Assembly: GCA_964612965.1 (NCBI GenBank)
Contig: CAZTGB010000005.1
Location: forward strand, 1 to 45,572
Origin: CAZTGB01 sp964612965
GTDB lineage: Bacteria; Patescibacteriota; Microgenomatia; UBA8517
DNA length: 45,572 nucleotides
Direction: 5' to 3'
The notes below the pieces were generated by a model. That model was given only the letters and a program-made list of their open reading frames with translations. It searched no databases and was not told the origin of the DNA. A program made the position numbers and the translations under genes. The first letter of the stretch is position 1; each line of letters begins with the position of its first letter. Positions 23,219-31,473 of this stretch are shown one piece after another.

Positions 23219-25648
23219 ATGCCTGGTAAAAATGTACAAGGGTTAAATTCAAGCGAAGTAGAAACAAAACTAGCCAAATATGGGCAAAATGTCTTGCCTG
23301 AAAGTGCCCCTCCATCAAATCTTTTAATATTTTTCTCTCAATTAAAAAATCCTCTAGTTTATGTCCTCATTCTCGCGGGGTTTGTAACCATTTTCATCAA
23401 GCATTATTCAGATGCAGTCATTATTGGCTTTGCGGTTTTGTTAAATACTGTCCTTGGATTTTTCCAGGAAAGAAAAGCAGGCCAAGCTCTCTACGCCCTT
23501 AAAAAACTAATTACTCAATATGCGGATGTAGTAAGAGATGGGAAGCGAAAGAAAATTGAATCCAAACAGATCGTTCCAGGGGACATAGTCATTCTCTCGG
23601 CAGGATCAAAAGTTCCCGCAGACGGTGTTTTGGCTAGCGCCAACAGGCTTTTTATTGATGAATCCATGCTTACTGGAGAAAACGTGCCCATAAGTAAAAG
23701 TGAAGGAGACAAGATTTTTATGGGAACAATAATAACTTCAGGCCAGGCAGTCATGGAAGTTGAAGTAACGGGAGGATCTACAAAAGTTGGAAAAATTGCA
23801 GTAGGGGTGCAGGAAGGATATGAAGACACTCCCTTAAAGAGGCAGGTTGGGGTCTTCAGCAAGCAACTGCTTTATTTGACAGCAACCCTTACACTGCTAG
23901 TTTTTGCACTTGGAATATTTAAAAAGCAGGAACTATTAGAAATATTCAAAACCGCCGTAGCTTTGGCAGTCTCAGCAATCCCAGAAGGGTTGATTGTGTC
24001 TCTCACCTTAGTTCTTGCAATTGGAATGCAAAGAATCTTAAAAAGAAGAGGCCTGGTTAGAAATCTCGCCTCAGCAGAAACCCTTGGAGGAGTTACAGCT
24101 ATTTGTGTAGACAAAACAGGAACGCTGACAGAGGGAAAAATGAGAGTGGTTGATGTAATCGGCGACAGAAGTGAAGTAGCTACCCAGGTAGTTTTAGCAA
24201 ACGATTTAGATGATCCCTTAGTAGTAGCTGCGTATGACTGGGGAAAAAAATATATAGCTGATTTTAAAGAGAAATACTTAAGAATTGACAGCCTGCCTTT
24301 CTCCTCGAAAGAGAGATTTTTTGCCTCACTCAATAAATGGGATGGGGATAAAAACATGCTTTTTGTAAACGGCGCCCCTGACTTTCTTCTTAAATGGTGC
24401 GATATGCCGGATCCCCAAAGGGAGGAGATTAGGACAAAAATAAATGACTTAACTCGTCAGGGTAAAAGGGTAATGGGACTTGCCAGAAAAGTTGTCGCTC
24501 CAAGCGTCAAAAAACTAGATCCAAATATGGTTAAAAATGGCTTGGAATTTGTTGGAATGATCTCGTTTTTAGATCCAGTAAGATCTGGTGTAACCAATGC
24601 GCTTTCTGAAGCAAGAAGGGCCGGTATAAAAATTATCGTCATAACAGGAGACTATCCAGAAACCGCCATTTTTGTTATGAGAGAATTAGGGATTGAACCT
24701 AAAAAGGATGAGGTTTTAACGGGCGAGGAACTGGAAAACCTAAAACCTGGGGCGGATGGAATAAAGGGAATTAAGCTTTTCGCCAGAACCACTCCGGAAC
24801 AAAAATTAAAGATAATAGAGGCGCTTAAAGCAAATGGAGAAGTTGTTGCCATGATGGGGGACGGAGTTAACGACGCCCCTGCATTAAATAGAGCAGATAT
24901 AGGCATTGTGGTGGGGGAGGCGACCGATGTCGCCCGAGAGTCGTCAGATTTAGTTCTTCTTGATTCAAACTTCGCAACAATCGTCGGAGCAATCGAGGAA
25001 GGAAGGGGAATATTTGAAAATATAAGGAAAATCATTCTTTACCTTCTCTCTGATGCTTTTGGGGAAATAGTAACAGTCATAGGAGCGATGATTTTAGGGC
25101 TTCCGCTTCCCATTACCGCAGTTCAGATTCTATGGATAAACATCATTTCAGATGGCTTCCCATCTCTTTCCCTGACAGTTGACCCCAAGCGGTCTGGGAT
25201 TATGGATGAAGCCCCAAGAAGTTCTAAAGAGCCGGTTGTGGCTTTGTGGATGAAGGCCCTAATAGGAATTGTCAGTTTTTCATCGGGTCTTGTCGCCCTA
25301 GTCTATTTTTACGTAGTATTAACCAATACTGGGGATCTAATTTTGGCAAGGTCTGCAGCCTTTTTAACACTGGGGATTAATTCATTAATTTACGTCTTTT
25401 CAGTTAAAAATCTCACAACTCCTTTTTGGAAGAGCACATTATTTAATAATAAATGGCTGACCGTTTCAGTTTTTGTTGGATTTGCCTTGCAGATAACTCC
25501 ATTTATTACTGAATCCGCTCGTAATTTTTTCCAAGTTAAATTAATACCCTTAAATTACTGGCTTGTGGCTATCTCTTTATCAGCATTAATGTTTATAATA
25601 GTTGAAATGTCTAAACTTGTATTTAGAAGGGGATTCATTAATAAATGA
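23219..25648 (+). CDS. P2-type cation-transporting ATPase (Ca-ATPase-like)
   Basis: The 809-residue P-type pump starts with a cation-ATPase N-terminal domain (VQGLNSSEVETKLAKYGQNVLPESAPPSNLLIFFSQL). It has the actuator TGE loop (MLTGENVP), PEGL in TM4 (AIPEGLIVSLTL), the phosphorylated D298 in CVDKTGTLTEGKM, and the hinge MMGDGVNDAPAL. A C-terminal cation-ATPase domain has six helices. PEGL in TM4 indicates a P2A-like Ca or related pump rather than a heavy-metal pump. The ATG touches the stop of the Nramp-like gene and its own stop overlaps the exchanger ATG by 4 bases, so the three are one operon. Confidence 0.92.
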   Translation: MPGKNVQGLNSSEVETKLAKYGQNVLPESAPPSNLLIFFSQLKNPLVYVLILAGFVTIFIKHYSDAVIIGFAVLLNTVLGFFQERKAGQALYALKKLITQYADVVRDGKRKKIESKQIVPGDIVILSAGSKVPADGVLASANRLFIDESMLTGENVPISKSEGDKIFMGTIITSGQAVMEVEVTGGSTKVGKIAVGVQEGYEDTPLKRQVGVFSKQLLYLTATLTLLVFALGIFKKQELLEIFKTAVALAVSAIPEGLIVSLTLVLAIGMQRILKRRGLVRNLASAETLGGVTAICVDKTGTLTEGKMRVVDVIGDRSEVATQVVLANDLDDPLVVAAYDWGKKYIADFKEKYLRIDSLPFSSKERFFASLNKWDGDKNMLFVNGAPDFLLKWCDMPDPQREEIRTKINDLTRQGKRVMGLARKVVAPSVKKLDPNMVKNGLEFVGMISFLDPVRSGVTNALSEARRAGIKIIVITGDYPETAIFVMRELGIEPKKDEVLTGEELENLKPGADGIKGIKLFARTTPEQKLKIIEALKANGEVVAMMGDGVNDAPALNRADIGIVVGEATDVARESSDLVLLDSNFATIVGAIEEGRGIFENIRKIILYLLSDAFGEIVTVIGAMILGLPLPITAVQILWINIISDGFPSLSLTVDPKRSGIMDEAPRSSKEPVVALWMKALIGIVSFSSGLVALVYFYVVLTNTGDLILARSAAFLTLGINSLIYVFSVKNLTTPFWKSTLFNNKWLTVSVFVGFALQITPFITESARNFFQVKLIPLNYWLVAISLSALMFIIVEMSKLVFRRGFINK

Positions 25649-26619
25649 CAATTTTATATATAGTCATTCTTTTTGTTTTATGTTTCGCACTTATTAAGTC
25701 GGCAGATCAGGTAGTCTTGGCAGTTCATAGGTTGTCTAAAAATTCAACCTCTGTAGCATTTATCATTTCAGCACTGTTTTTAGCAATAGCAACATCTCTT
25801 CCTGAACTTTTTGTAGGTATTACCTCAGGCCTTTCAGGGATATCCTCGCTCTCTTTTGGGAATGTTGTCGGTGCAAACATTGCAAACATCTCTCTGGTTG
25901 CAGGAATTGCAGCTTTTATCACTGGGGGAGTTAATATTCACCAAAAATTTGTGCAAAGGGAAATATTAATTGCAGGGGTGGCCGGAATTCTGCCTTTTAT
26001 TCTTGTCTTTATTGATGGTAATTTAAATAGGGTAGACGGGCTAATACTCATCTTTGCTTATTTAGCCTATGCTCTATCTTTCTTTAAAGAAAGATTTCTG
26101 CACATTGCAGAAAATCTAAGAGAGCCCGATTTCTTTTATAAGCTTTTTAGAAGGCTAAATCACATTGATGTAAACAGATCCAAGGAAATAGGTAGGTTGT
26201 TTTTGGGCATAATGGCGCTTTTGTTTTCAGCAAACATTCTGGTAAGCGTTGCAAAAACATTAGCAGGCAGTATAGGGATTCCAGTTTTTTTAGTTGGTTT
26301 AATTATTGTGTCTATCGGAACAACCCTTCCAGAACTTGTCTTTTCCATAAGATCTCTAAGAGAGGGAGAGCCTACTATGTTTTTAGGCAATCTTTTAGGA
26401 TCAATTATCATTAACTCAACCCTAATTACAGGAATTGCTATTGTTCTGTCTCCAATTCAAAATTTTATATTCAGCGAATATCTGGTTGCTTTTTCAGCCT
26501 TTATAATTGTCTTTTTCCTTTTCTGGCTGTTTACTAAAAGCAAGTTTAGGCTTGATAAAAGAGAGGCTCTAATACTTTTGGGGCTCTATATTGTTTTTGT
26601 TGTAGTTGAGTTTATATAG
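25645..26619 (+). CDS. Sodium/calcium exchanger-type antiporter (CaCA, YrbG-like)
   Basis: The 324-residue protein has ten predicted helices and two inverted alpha repeats. The first is ATSLPELFVGITSG with GNVVGANIANIS; the second is GTTLPELVFSIRSL with GNLLGSIIINST. These repeats carry the acidic ion-binding residues of the CaCA superfamily. It would exchange Ca (or a related cation) for Na or H across the membrane. Coupled by ATGA to the upstream P2 ATPase. Confidence 0.9.
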   Translation: MTILYIVILFVLCFALIKSADQVVLAVHRLSKNSTSVAFIISALFLAIATSLPELFVGITSGLSGISSLSFGNVVGANIANISLVAGIAAFITGGVNIHQKFVQREILIAGVAGILPFILVFIDGNLNRVDGLILIFAYLAYALSFFKERFLHIAENLREPDFFYKLFRRLNHIDVNRSKEIGRLFLGIMALLFSANILVSVAKTLAGSIGIPVFLVGLIIVSIGTTLPELVFSIRSLREGEPTMFLGNLLGSIIINSTLITGIAIVLSPIQNFIFSEYLVAFSAFIIVFFLFWLFTKSKFRLDKREALILLGLYIVFVVVEFI

Positions 26620-26710
26620 CCCTCATTTTTATTTAATTCATTTAACTGTTGACCTTGATATTAATTCTGTGAAAAGATGATGTTAGTTAAATAGATAGGG
26701 GGTGATAATT

Positions 26711-27034
26711 ATGGCAACAGGACTTAAAAAAGAATCATCAGCAGCATTAAGCACACTTTTGGGGCCAACATTAGTAGTCCCAGTCCTTTTTCTTTTACTT
26801 GAAAAGGATGAATTTGTTAAATTTTGGGCTTTCCAATCAATAGTTACTTATGTAGCCTTGTTTTTACTTAATTGGGTTTTAGTATTTTCAGTATTCTTAA
26901 TATTTGTTACACCGCTTGTATTCATTTTGGGAGTAGTTCTTTGGTTAACAATGACCTACAAAGCATGGCAAGGAGAGAGATGGGAAGTACCCCTTTTAGG
27001 AAAATTAGCAATACAATTAATGAAACGAGCTTGA
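26711..27034 (+). CDS. DUF4870/Tic20-like small membrane protein with strong ribosome-binding site
   Basis: About 107 residues with three hydrophobic helices. The layout (STLLGPTLVVPVLFLLLEKDEFVKFWAFQSIVTYVALFLLNWVL...WQGERWEVPLLGKLA) matches the DUF4870/Tic20-like family: a first helix, 'K.FVKF.A.QS', further helices and a C-terminal 'G..W..P.LG'. ATG 26711 is chosen because GGGGGTGATAATT, a strong Shine-Dalgarno, precedes it. It stands alone, with its own leader. A hairpin overlaps its stop codon. Function is unknown. Confidence 0.75.
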   Translation: MATGLKKESSAALSTLLGPTLVVPVLFLLLEKDEFVKFWAFQSIVTYVALFLLNWVLVFSVFLIFVTPLVFILGVVLWLTMTYKAWQGERWEVPLLGKLAIQLMKRA

Positions 27035-27055
27035 CATAAATTATAAGCTCGTTTC
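27026..27055 (+). terminator. Possible weak terminator hairpin overlapping a stop codon
   Basis: CGAGCTT (27026-27032) pairs with AAGCTCG (27045-27051) around a 12-nt A/T loop, followed by only TTT. The short T run makes termination doubtful. Confidence 0.3.
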
Positions 27056-27082
27056 CAACTTCGTTGTGAAAGAAGCTTGAAG

Positions 27083-27091
27083 TGATACAAT
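27083..27091 (+). promoter_or_regulatory. Extended -10 promoter of pth
   Basis: TGATACAAT (TGn plus TACAAT at 27086-27091); transcription should begin about 27098, three bases before the ATG at 27101. The -10 sits inside an inverted repeat GAAGT...ACTTC. Confidence 0.5.
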
Positions 27092-27100
27092 TACTTCAAC

Positions 27101-27571
27101 ATGAAACTCGTTATTGGGCTAGGTAATCCCGGAGAGCAGTATCTGAATACTCGGCATAATGTCGGGCACTTGTTTGTTGATGAACTCCAGAAACATTCAT
27201 TTTCAAATGGATTTGTTTTAAGAAAAACAGATACTTTCATGAATGAATCGGGTAAGTATGTTAAAGAGCAGATTGATAAATATAAACTTGATATATCTAA
27301 TCTTTACATTGTTCATGATGATTTAGATATACTCTTGGGTAGTTACAAAATTCAATTTGGAAGGGGGCCCAAAGACCACAATGGAATATCTTCTGTTGAC
27401 AGCGAGCTTGGATCTAAGAATTACTGGCACGTTAGAATTGGAGTAGACATGCGTGACCCTCAAAATAGAGTCTTAGGCGAAGAGTATGTACTTCAAAATT
27501 TCACAGCGGAAGAAAAAAAGACACTTGATAACACCCTTAAAGAAATATGCAAAAAGTTGGCGACACTTTAA
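27101..27571 (+). CDS. pth: Peptidyl-tRNA hydrolase
   Basis: Pth recycles peptidyl-tRNA released from stalled ribosomes. The 156-residue product has MKLVIGLGNPGEQYLNTRHNVG with N9 and catalytic H19. It also has DTFMNESG (substrate-binding Asn), IVHDDLD (catalytic Asp) and GRGPKDHNGISSV. It is about 30 residues shorter than typical bacterial Pth (about 190), mainly in the loop after the first helix and at the C-terminus. All key residues remain. Its last 25 bases overlap the next gene. Confidence 0.92.
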   Translation: MKLVIGLGNPGEQYLNTRHNVGHLFVDELQKHSFSNGFVLRKTDTFMNESGKYVKEQIDKYKLDISNLYIVHDDLDILLGSYKIQFGRGPKDHNGISSVDSELGSKNYWHVRIGVDMRDPQNRVLGEEYVLQNFTAEEKKTLDNTLKEICKKLATL

Positions 27572-27831
27572 AAAAATACCAGTTTAGTAGTAGAGATAGA
27601 TATGTTTCTCGTGAGTTTCAGAAATATGGATATGATTTATCACTTGAGCTAGGGGATCCCAAAGGAGTATCACTTTATATTAAACTTGCAAAAGAAACCC
27701 CAAGAGGATTAATGGAGGCTGCTAGAAGTTTTGTAAAAGATGCTGTGAATGCCAGATCAAAGCCAAGACTATTCATGTGGAAGCTAGCGGAACTTAAAAA
27801 AGAAGCTAAATCTGGACAAGAAAATGTATAA
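27547..27831 (+). CDS. Small hypothetical protein overlapping pth
   Basis: A 94-residue, basic, soluble protein (MQKVGDTLKKYQFSSRDRYVSREFQKYGYDLSLELGDPKGVSLYIKLAKETPRGLMEAARSFVKDA...). It has alternating helices and the pattern YVSREFQKYGYDLSLELGDPKGVSLYIKLAKETPR, which looks like a conserved nucleic-acid- or protein-binding fold. I do not recognise the family, though similar short proteins linked to pth occur in Patescibacteria. It overlaps pth by 25 bases and precedes the CvpA-CAP gene by six bases. Confidence 0.6.
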   Translation: MQKVGDTLKKYQFSSRDRYVSREFQKYGYDLSLELGDPKGVSLYIKLAKETPRGLMEAARSFVKDAVNARSKPRLFMWKLAELKKEAKSGQENV

Positions 27832-27837
27832 TTAAAA

Positions 27838-28806
27838 ATGGGCCTAAACGGTAACTATATAGATTTAATAATAATCCTTGTACTTGTCTACTTTGCCTCT
27901 TCGGCTTTTAGATTTGGATTTTTACTCCTTTTGGCAGATTTTGCATCATTTCTATTATCACTTCTAATTTCACTTCGCCTTTATCAGTTTGTTTCTACTT
28001 TTTTTGTTGCAAATTTTAATATAACCAAACCAATCTCTGACGCATTAGGGTTTTTAATTGCGGCTGTTGTAATAGAATCTCTCCTATCAAGACTCTTCTA
28101 TTTCTTAATTTCAAAACTTCCCAAAGAAATTAGAAAAAGTAAGATCAATAAATACTTGGGTATTGTGCCAGCCCTTGGCGAGGGGATAGTCTTTATAGCT
28201 TTTATTCTAACTTTAATCATTAGTTTGCCCGTTAGACCAAATATAAAACGTGATGTTACAAATTCAAAAATAGGCAATTTCTTAATTGAAAAAACAAGTG
28301 GAGTAGAAAGATCTATTAATAGGGTTTTTGGGGGAATAATCGATGATTCCTTAACTTATTTTACTGTTAAACAGGGCAGCCGAGAAACAGTAAAGCTTGA
28401 CAGTGAAATTGAAAAATTAACAATCGATGAAACAAGCGAAACCCAAATGTTTGCAATGGTAAATACAGAACGGAAAAAACTAGGAGCACCCGCCCTAACC
28501 TGGGATCCAAACCTTGTTCCGGTAAGCCGTGCCCACGCGAAAGACATGTGGGAAAGAAATTATTTTTCGCATTATTCTCCGGAGGAGAAAGATGTTGGAG
28601 ACAGATTAGATACTGCAAAAATTAAATACACTATTGCCGGAGAAAATTTGGCACTCGCTCCAACTCTCCAAACTGCCCACACAGGACTCATGAACTCTGA
28701 GGGTCATAGAGAGAATATATTAGATACTAGATTTAAAAAAATAGGAATCGGCGTAATTGATAATGGAATATACGGTAAAATGTTTGTACAGGTTTTTACC
28801 GATTAG
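27838..28806 (+). CDS. CvpA-like membrane domain fused to an extracytoplasmic CAP domain
   Basis: The 322-residue protein has four N-terminal transmembrane helices (about residues 7-135) with the CvpA pattern (IDLIIILVLVYFASSAFRFGFLLLLADFASFLLSLLISLRLY). A linker follows, then a CAP/SCP domain (about 195-322: MFAMVNTERKKLGAPALTWDPNLVPVSRAHAKDMWERNYFSHYSPEEKDVGDRL...GENLALA...HTGLMNSEGHRENILDTRFKKIGIGV). CAP His/Glu positions (SRAHA, GEN, EGHRENIL) are intact. CAP proteins are secreted; here the CvpA part would anchor the domain at the cell surface. The mode of action is unknown. Confidence 0.88.
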   Translation: MGLNGNYIDLIIILVLVYFASSAFRFGFLLLLADFASFLLSLLISLRLYQFVSTFFVANFNITKPISDALGFLIAAVVIESLLSRLFYFLISKLPKEIRKSKINKYLGIVPALGEGIVFIAFILTLIISLPVRPNIKRDVTNSKIGNFLIEKTSGVERSINRVFGGIIDDSLTYFTVKQGSRETVKLDSEIEKLTIDETSETQMFAMVNTERKKLGAPALTWDPNLVPVSRAHAKDMWERNYFSHYSPEEKDVGDRLDTAKIKYTIAGENLALAPTLQTAHTGLMNSEGHRENILDTRFKKIGIGVIDNGIYGKMFVQVFTD

Positions 28807-28827
28807 TATAAGAAAGCCGTTAGAATC

Positions 28828-29112
28828 ATGAATTTTTTTAACCAAGTGTATGAAGTAGTTAAAAAAATCCCCAAAGGAAGTGTCATGACATATGGTGAGA
28901 TCGCAAAAATAATCGGAACCCGAGACGTAAGAAAAGTAGGTTGGGCCCTTCATGCTAACCCAGATGGCTCCACCATTCCCTGCCATAGAGTTGTAAATAA
29001 AGATGGCAGGCTTGCGCCAAGATACGCTTTTGGAGGCCCCGATGAGCAGCGAGCGAAACTCCTTGCAGAAGGGGTGGAATTTAAGGATGAACTTCATGTT
29101 AAAATGAATTAA
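28828..29112 (+). CDS. MGMT/ATL-family DNA alkyltransferase, short form
   Basis: A 94-residue protein corresponding to the C-terminal DNA-binding domain of O6-alkylguanine-DNA alkyltransferases. It has FFNQVYEVVKKIPKGSVMTYGEIAKIIG (helix-turn-helix), GWALHANPDG and the active-site motif IPCHRVVNKDGRLA with the acceptor Cys. ATL proteins usually replace this Cys with Trp, so this small protein may retain methyl-transfer activity. The N-terminal domain of Ogt is missing. ATG overlap with the next gene. Confidence 0.88.
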   Translation: MNFFNQVYEVVKKIPKGSVMTYGEIAKIIGTRDVRKVGWALHANPDGSTIPCHRVVNKDGRLAPRYAFGGPDEQRAKLLAEGVEFKDELHVKMN

Positions 29113-29642
29113 TGAGAAGAGAGATATTCCTTCATTTTTCATTTTGGTTCTCCTTTTTTGTCTTTGTGACTATAATCAATCAGTTTTTTTCATTTTCATA
29201 TTGGCCCTTCTGGGTTGGGGGAATAGCCGGGACAATTTTACCTGATATTGATCATTTACTTTATTTATATTTAAGACCGCAGGAGTTAACAGCACAAAGG
29301 GTTGGATTTTACTGGGACAAGCATGAAGTAAAGAGAGTCTTCACTCTCCTATATGAAACAAGAGGAGAGAGAAAAGGGCTAATATTTCATTCTGGTTATT
29401 TTCAATTAATATTTTTAGTTTTAACTTTTTGGATAATAACTTCCTCAGGGTCTCTTTTTGGAAAAGGTTTAGTCTTAGCTTTCTCTCTCCACCTTTTAAT
29501 TGATCAAATAGTTGACTTAACCCAAATGCAAAGCTTTGATAATTGGCTTAAATACTCTCCTTGGTATTTAGATTTATCAAAGGCCAAAATATATTGGCTA
29601 GGGGTTCTTATTCTAACACTTCTTTTTGGGGTGATGGCCTAA
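29112..29642 (+). CDS. Integral membrane protein with PDIDH motif (YdjM-like)
   Basis: A 176-residue protein with four hydrophobic segments. GGIAGTILPDIDHLLYL carries the PDxDH motif, and a later HLLIDQIVDL has His/Asp residues. Both are seen in LexA-regulated YdjM and related 'metal-dependent hydrolase' membrane proteins. The chemistry of the family is not established. The start overlaps the stop of the alkyltransferase gene (TAATGAG). It converges with the TA pair, touching its end. Confidence 0.7.
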   Translation: MRREIFLHFSFWFSFFVFVTIINQFFSFSYWPFWVGGIAGTILPDIDHLLYLYLRPQELTAQRVGFYWDKHEVKRVFTLLYETRGERKGLIFHSGYFQLIFLVLTFWIITSSGSLFGKGLVLAFSLHLLIDQIVDLTQMQSFDNWLKYSPWYLDLSKAKIYWLGVLILTLLFGVMA

Positions 29643-30049
29643 TTACTTCTTAAAAACTGTAAAAACTCTGCGGGGCGCATGATTATAATATCTAAGTCTT
29701 TTTTAATCTTTTCAACCTTGTAGTGCTTTATGTTATAGGTAAGCAAAAATTTTGATTTTGAAGAGGTTGTACCAGCAATAATATGAGAATCGTCTATATC
29801 AAAAACATATTTATCAGTTTTTTTATGTTCTAAAGAAACTATATTGAAATTTTGTTTAATCACCTGCTTTAACCGACTTCTATCTAGGCGCAATCTATCA
29901 ACAACAATCTCAAGTTCCTTTTGGGAGATATTCGAGATTGATTTTTGAATATGGACCCCATTTATTATTAAGTAAGCTGCTCCTTTTTCAGAGATTAGAG
30001 AAGAAATTATCACATCAGAATCAACAAAAACTTTAAAGGAAGACTTCAT
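29639..30049 (-). CDS. PIN-domain toxin
   Basis: The 136-residue protein begins MKSSFKVFVDSDVIISSLISEKGAAYLII, a PIN motif of the 'DSDVIISSL' subgroup. It has DIDDSHIIAGTTSSKSKFLLTYNIKHYK as the second acidic cluster. This subgroup (COG1569-like) is often paired with DNA-binding antitoxins. It overlaps the upstream HTH antitoxin gene by 4 bases. Confidence 0.85.
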   Translation of the reverse strand: MKSSFKVFVDSDVIISSLISEKGAAYLIINGVHIQKSISNISQKELEIVVDRLRLDRSRLKQVIKQNFNIVSLEHKKTDKYVFDIDDSHIIAGTTSSKSKFLLTYNIKHYKVEKIKKDLDIIIMRPAEFLQFLRSN

Positions 30050-30300
30050 AGCTCGCTTCTTGTTTTGGAAACTGCCTCTTGAACTTTGTCAATGTTTGCA
30101 AAATCCTCTTGCTCAGCCTTAAAAAGATCGTAGTCAAGACCTGTAAACACAAATGACAGAGAAGACGGGGGAATGCGATAAACCTTGCCTATTTTTTTAG
30201 CGACTATTTCACCACGATCTATAAGATCGTAAATCGTATTTTTACTTAGCTGCAATATATTTGCCACTTCTTCTGGAGTATACGTTCTTAATTGTAACAT
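30046..30300 (-). CDS. Excisionase/MerR-like helix-turn-helix antitoxin
   Basis: About 84 residues starting MLQLRTYTPEEVANILQLSKNTIYDLIDRGEIVAKKIGKVYRIP. This is the HTH_17 'DNA-binding domain, excisionase family' pattern (EVA..L..S..TVY..I..G.I.A.K.G..YRI). The tail (FKAEQEDFANIDKVQEAV) probably neutralises the PIN toxin. ATG 30300 is chosen over a TTG six bases upstream because the promoter places transcription start at this ATG. The pair overlaps by 4 bases. Confidence 0.85.
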   Translation of the reverse strand: MLQLRTYTPEEVANILQLSKNTIYDLIDRGEIVAKKIGKVYRIPPSSLSFVFTGLDYDLFKAEQEDFANIDKVQEAVSKTRSEL

Positions 30301-30306
30301 GACCAA

Positions 30307-30335
30307 ATTGTACCAAAGATTATCAAACGTGTCAA
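30307..30335 (-). promoter_or_regulatory. Promoter of the HTH/PIN operon, leaderless layout
   Basis: On the minus strand: TTGACA (30335-30330), 17-bp spacer, TACAAT (30312-30307), six bases, ATG 30300. A direct repeat ACCAAA (plus strand 30302-30307 and 30312-30317) flanks the -10 and could be the operator. Confidence 0.75.
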
Positions 30336-30342
30336 TATATGT

Positions 30343-30879
30343 TTATTCCTTACAGCAATCAATTGCTTTTTTGAAGATATGAGTTAATTTATCAAGTGGG
30401 GAGGCAGAAGCCTTAATTTCAACTTCTTTTTCTCCCATGAAGTTAATATTTCCGTCCTCAAGTGGAATATCCCCAATGTCCACCACCTTTAAATTAATCG
30501 CCCAAAAAAGAGAGTAAAGTTTGAATGATTTTTCAAATAAATACCAAGCTTCTTTTTTGTTCCCTTTCTTAAGTTCCTTGGTTCCAACCTCCATGACACG
30601 CATGGAGGAGGCAAGTAAGTGCTTACTTATGCACCAAACTTCTCCCTCGTAATCTTTAATAATTCGCCTAAGTAAGTCTGCTCTCATTACCCGAACCTCA
30701 TTTAAAATATCAAGGTACTGTGGTTTACCTGTTTTTTGAGAAGTAAAAAATAAATGCTCCTCAATCGAAATCAAATTCATGATTGCAATTGAAAGATCTT
30801 CATCAGCAGAGAGGTCAATTCCATCCCCCTTAGTTGCCTTTTCTACCTTAGATAATAAATCTTTATAATCTTTAATCAT
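30343..30879 (-). CDS. Helical hypothetical protein, end of the minus-strand copper block
   Basis: A 178-residue, all-helical, soluble protein (MIKDYKDLLSKVEKATKGDGIDLSADEDLSIAIMNLISIEEHLFFTSQKTGKPQYLDILNEVRVMRADLLRRIIKDYEGEVWCISKHLLASSMRVMEVGTKELKKGNKKEAWYLFEKSFKLYSLFWAINL...). EEHLFFT, WCISKH and CC near the C-terminus could coordinate a metal or form a four-helix bundle, but no family is recognised. It is downstream of the CPxC membrane protein by 14 bases on the same strand, so it may share the copper-responsive transcript. Confidence 0.65.
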   Translation of the reverse strand: MIKDYKDLLSKVEKATKGDGIDLSADEDLSIAIMNLISIEEHLFFTSQKTGKPQYLDILNEVRVMRADLLRRIIKDYEGEVWCISKHLLASSMRVMEVGTKELKKGNKKEAWYLFEKSFKLYSLFWAINLKVVDIGDIPLEDGNINFMGEKEVEIKASASPLDKLTHIFKKAIDCCKE

Positions 30880-30893
30880 TTTTAAACAAAAAA

Positions 30894-31430
30894 CTATTTT
30901 GTAACCAGATACATTATAGCGCTAATTATTAAAAGAAAAACTACCGGAAAAACTACTTTTTGATAATTAAACAGTTGCCTACCACGAATACTTCTAACTT
31001 TTCTGTCAAGGTAAACCGCAAATAGAAAAACTATATAGCCCAAAAAAGTCCCCAGTATTATTTTGTCTATTCCCCAAAGAGTGTTATTTAATCTTCCAAT
31101 ATACTTCCAAGAATAAAGGGGGAGAATAGTTAATAGAGTCCAAAGGAAAGTTGAAATAAAAGCCAAAGTTATTTCTTTTAAATCTTTAAAAAGTTTAAAT
31201 TTTCTTTTTTGAATCCAGTCTACTGTCCAAAATGAAATTGAAAGAATTAGCCCACCAATCCAAACAGAAGTTACAGCGTCATCGATTCCAAGGGCTCTTG
31301 AAACTCCAAGCCCGGCACCAACTGCGACTGTACAAACAGGACAAACAGCTCGTACTTCCTGAACCAGGAGTGAATAGTTAATGGCAAACAGGGAAAATAG
31401 AACAAAAAAGAAAGCTAAGATTTTTTTCAT
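30894..31430 (-). CDS. CPxC-motif membrane protein, paralog 1
   Basis: A 178-residue protein with a signal-like N-terminal helix ending EVRA, then C30-P-V-C33 and TVAVGAGLGVSRALGIDDAVTSVWIGGLILSISFW. Four more hydrophobic helices follow, with a basic tail FNYQKVVFPV. The product at 33521-34045 has the same plan and shared signatures (CP-x-C, G(V/I)DD, VWIG, G(I/L)DK, FNYQK), so they are paralogs. The CPxC pair would sit at the outer face and resembles thioredoxin-like or metal-binding pairs. No named family is recognised. It lies between the copper chaperone and the 178-residue helical protein genes on one strand. Confidence 0.75.
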   Translation of the reverse strand: MKKILAFFFVLFSLFAINYSLLVQEVRAVCPVCTVAVGAGLGVSRALGIDDAVTSVWIGGLILSISFWTVDWIQKRKFKLFKDLKEITLAFISTFLWTLLTILPLYSWKYIGRLNNTLWGIDKIILGTFLGYIVFLFAVYLDRKVRSIRGRQLFNYQKVVFPVVFLLIISAIMYLVTK

Positions 31431-31473
31431 GATATTCTAGCAAGCCTCGCTTTGTTATTATCTCAAGCTTCGC

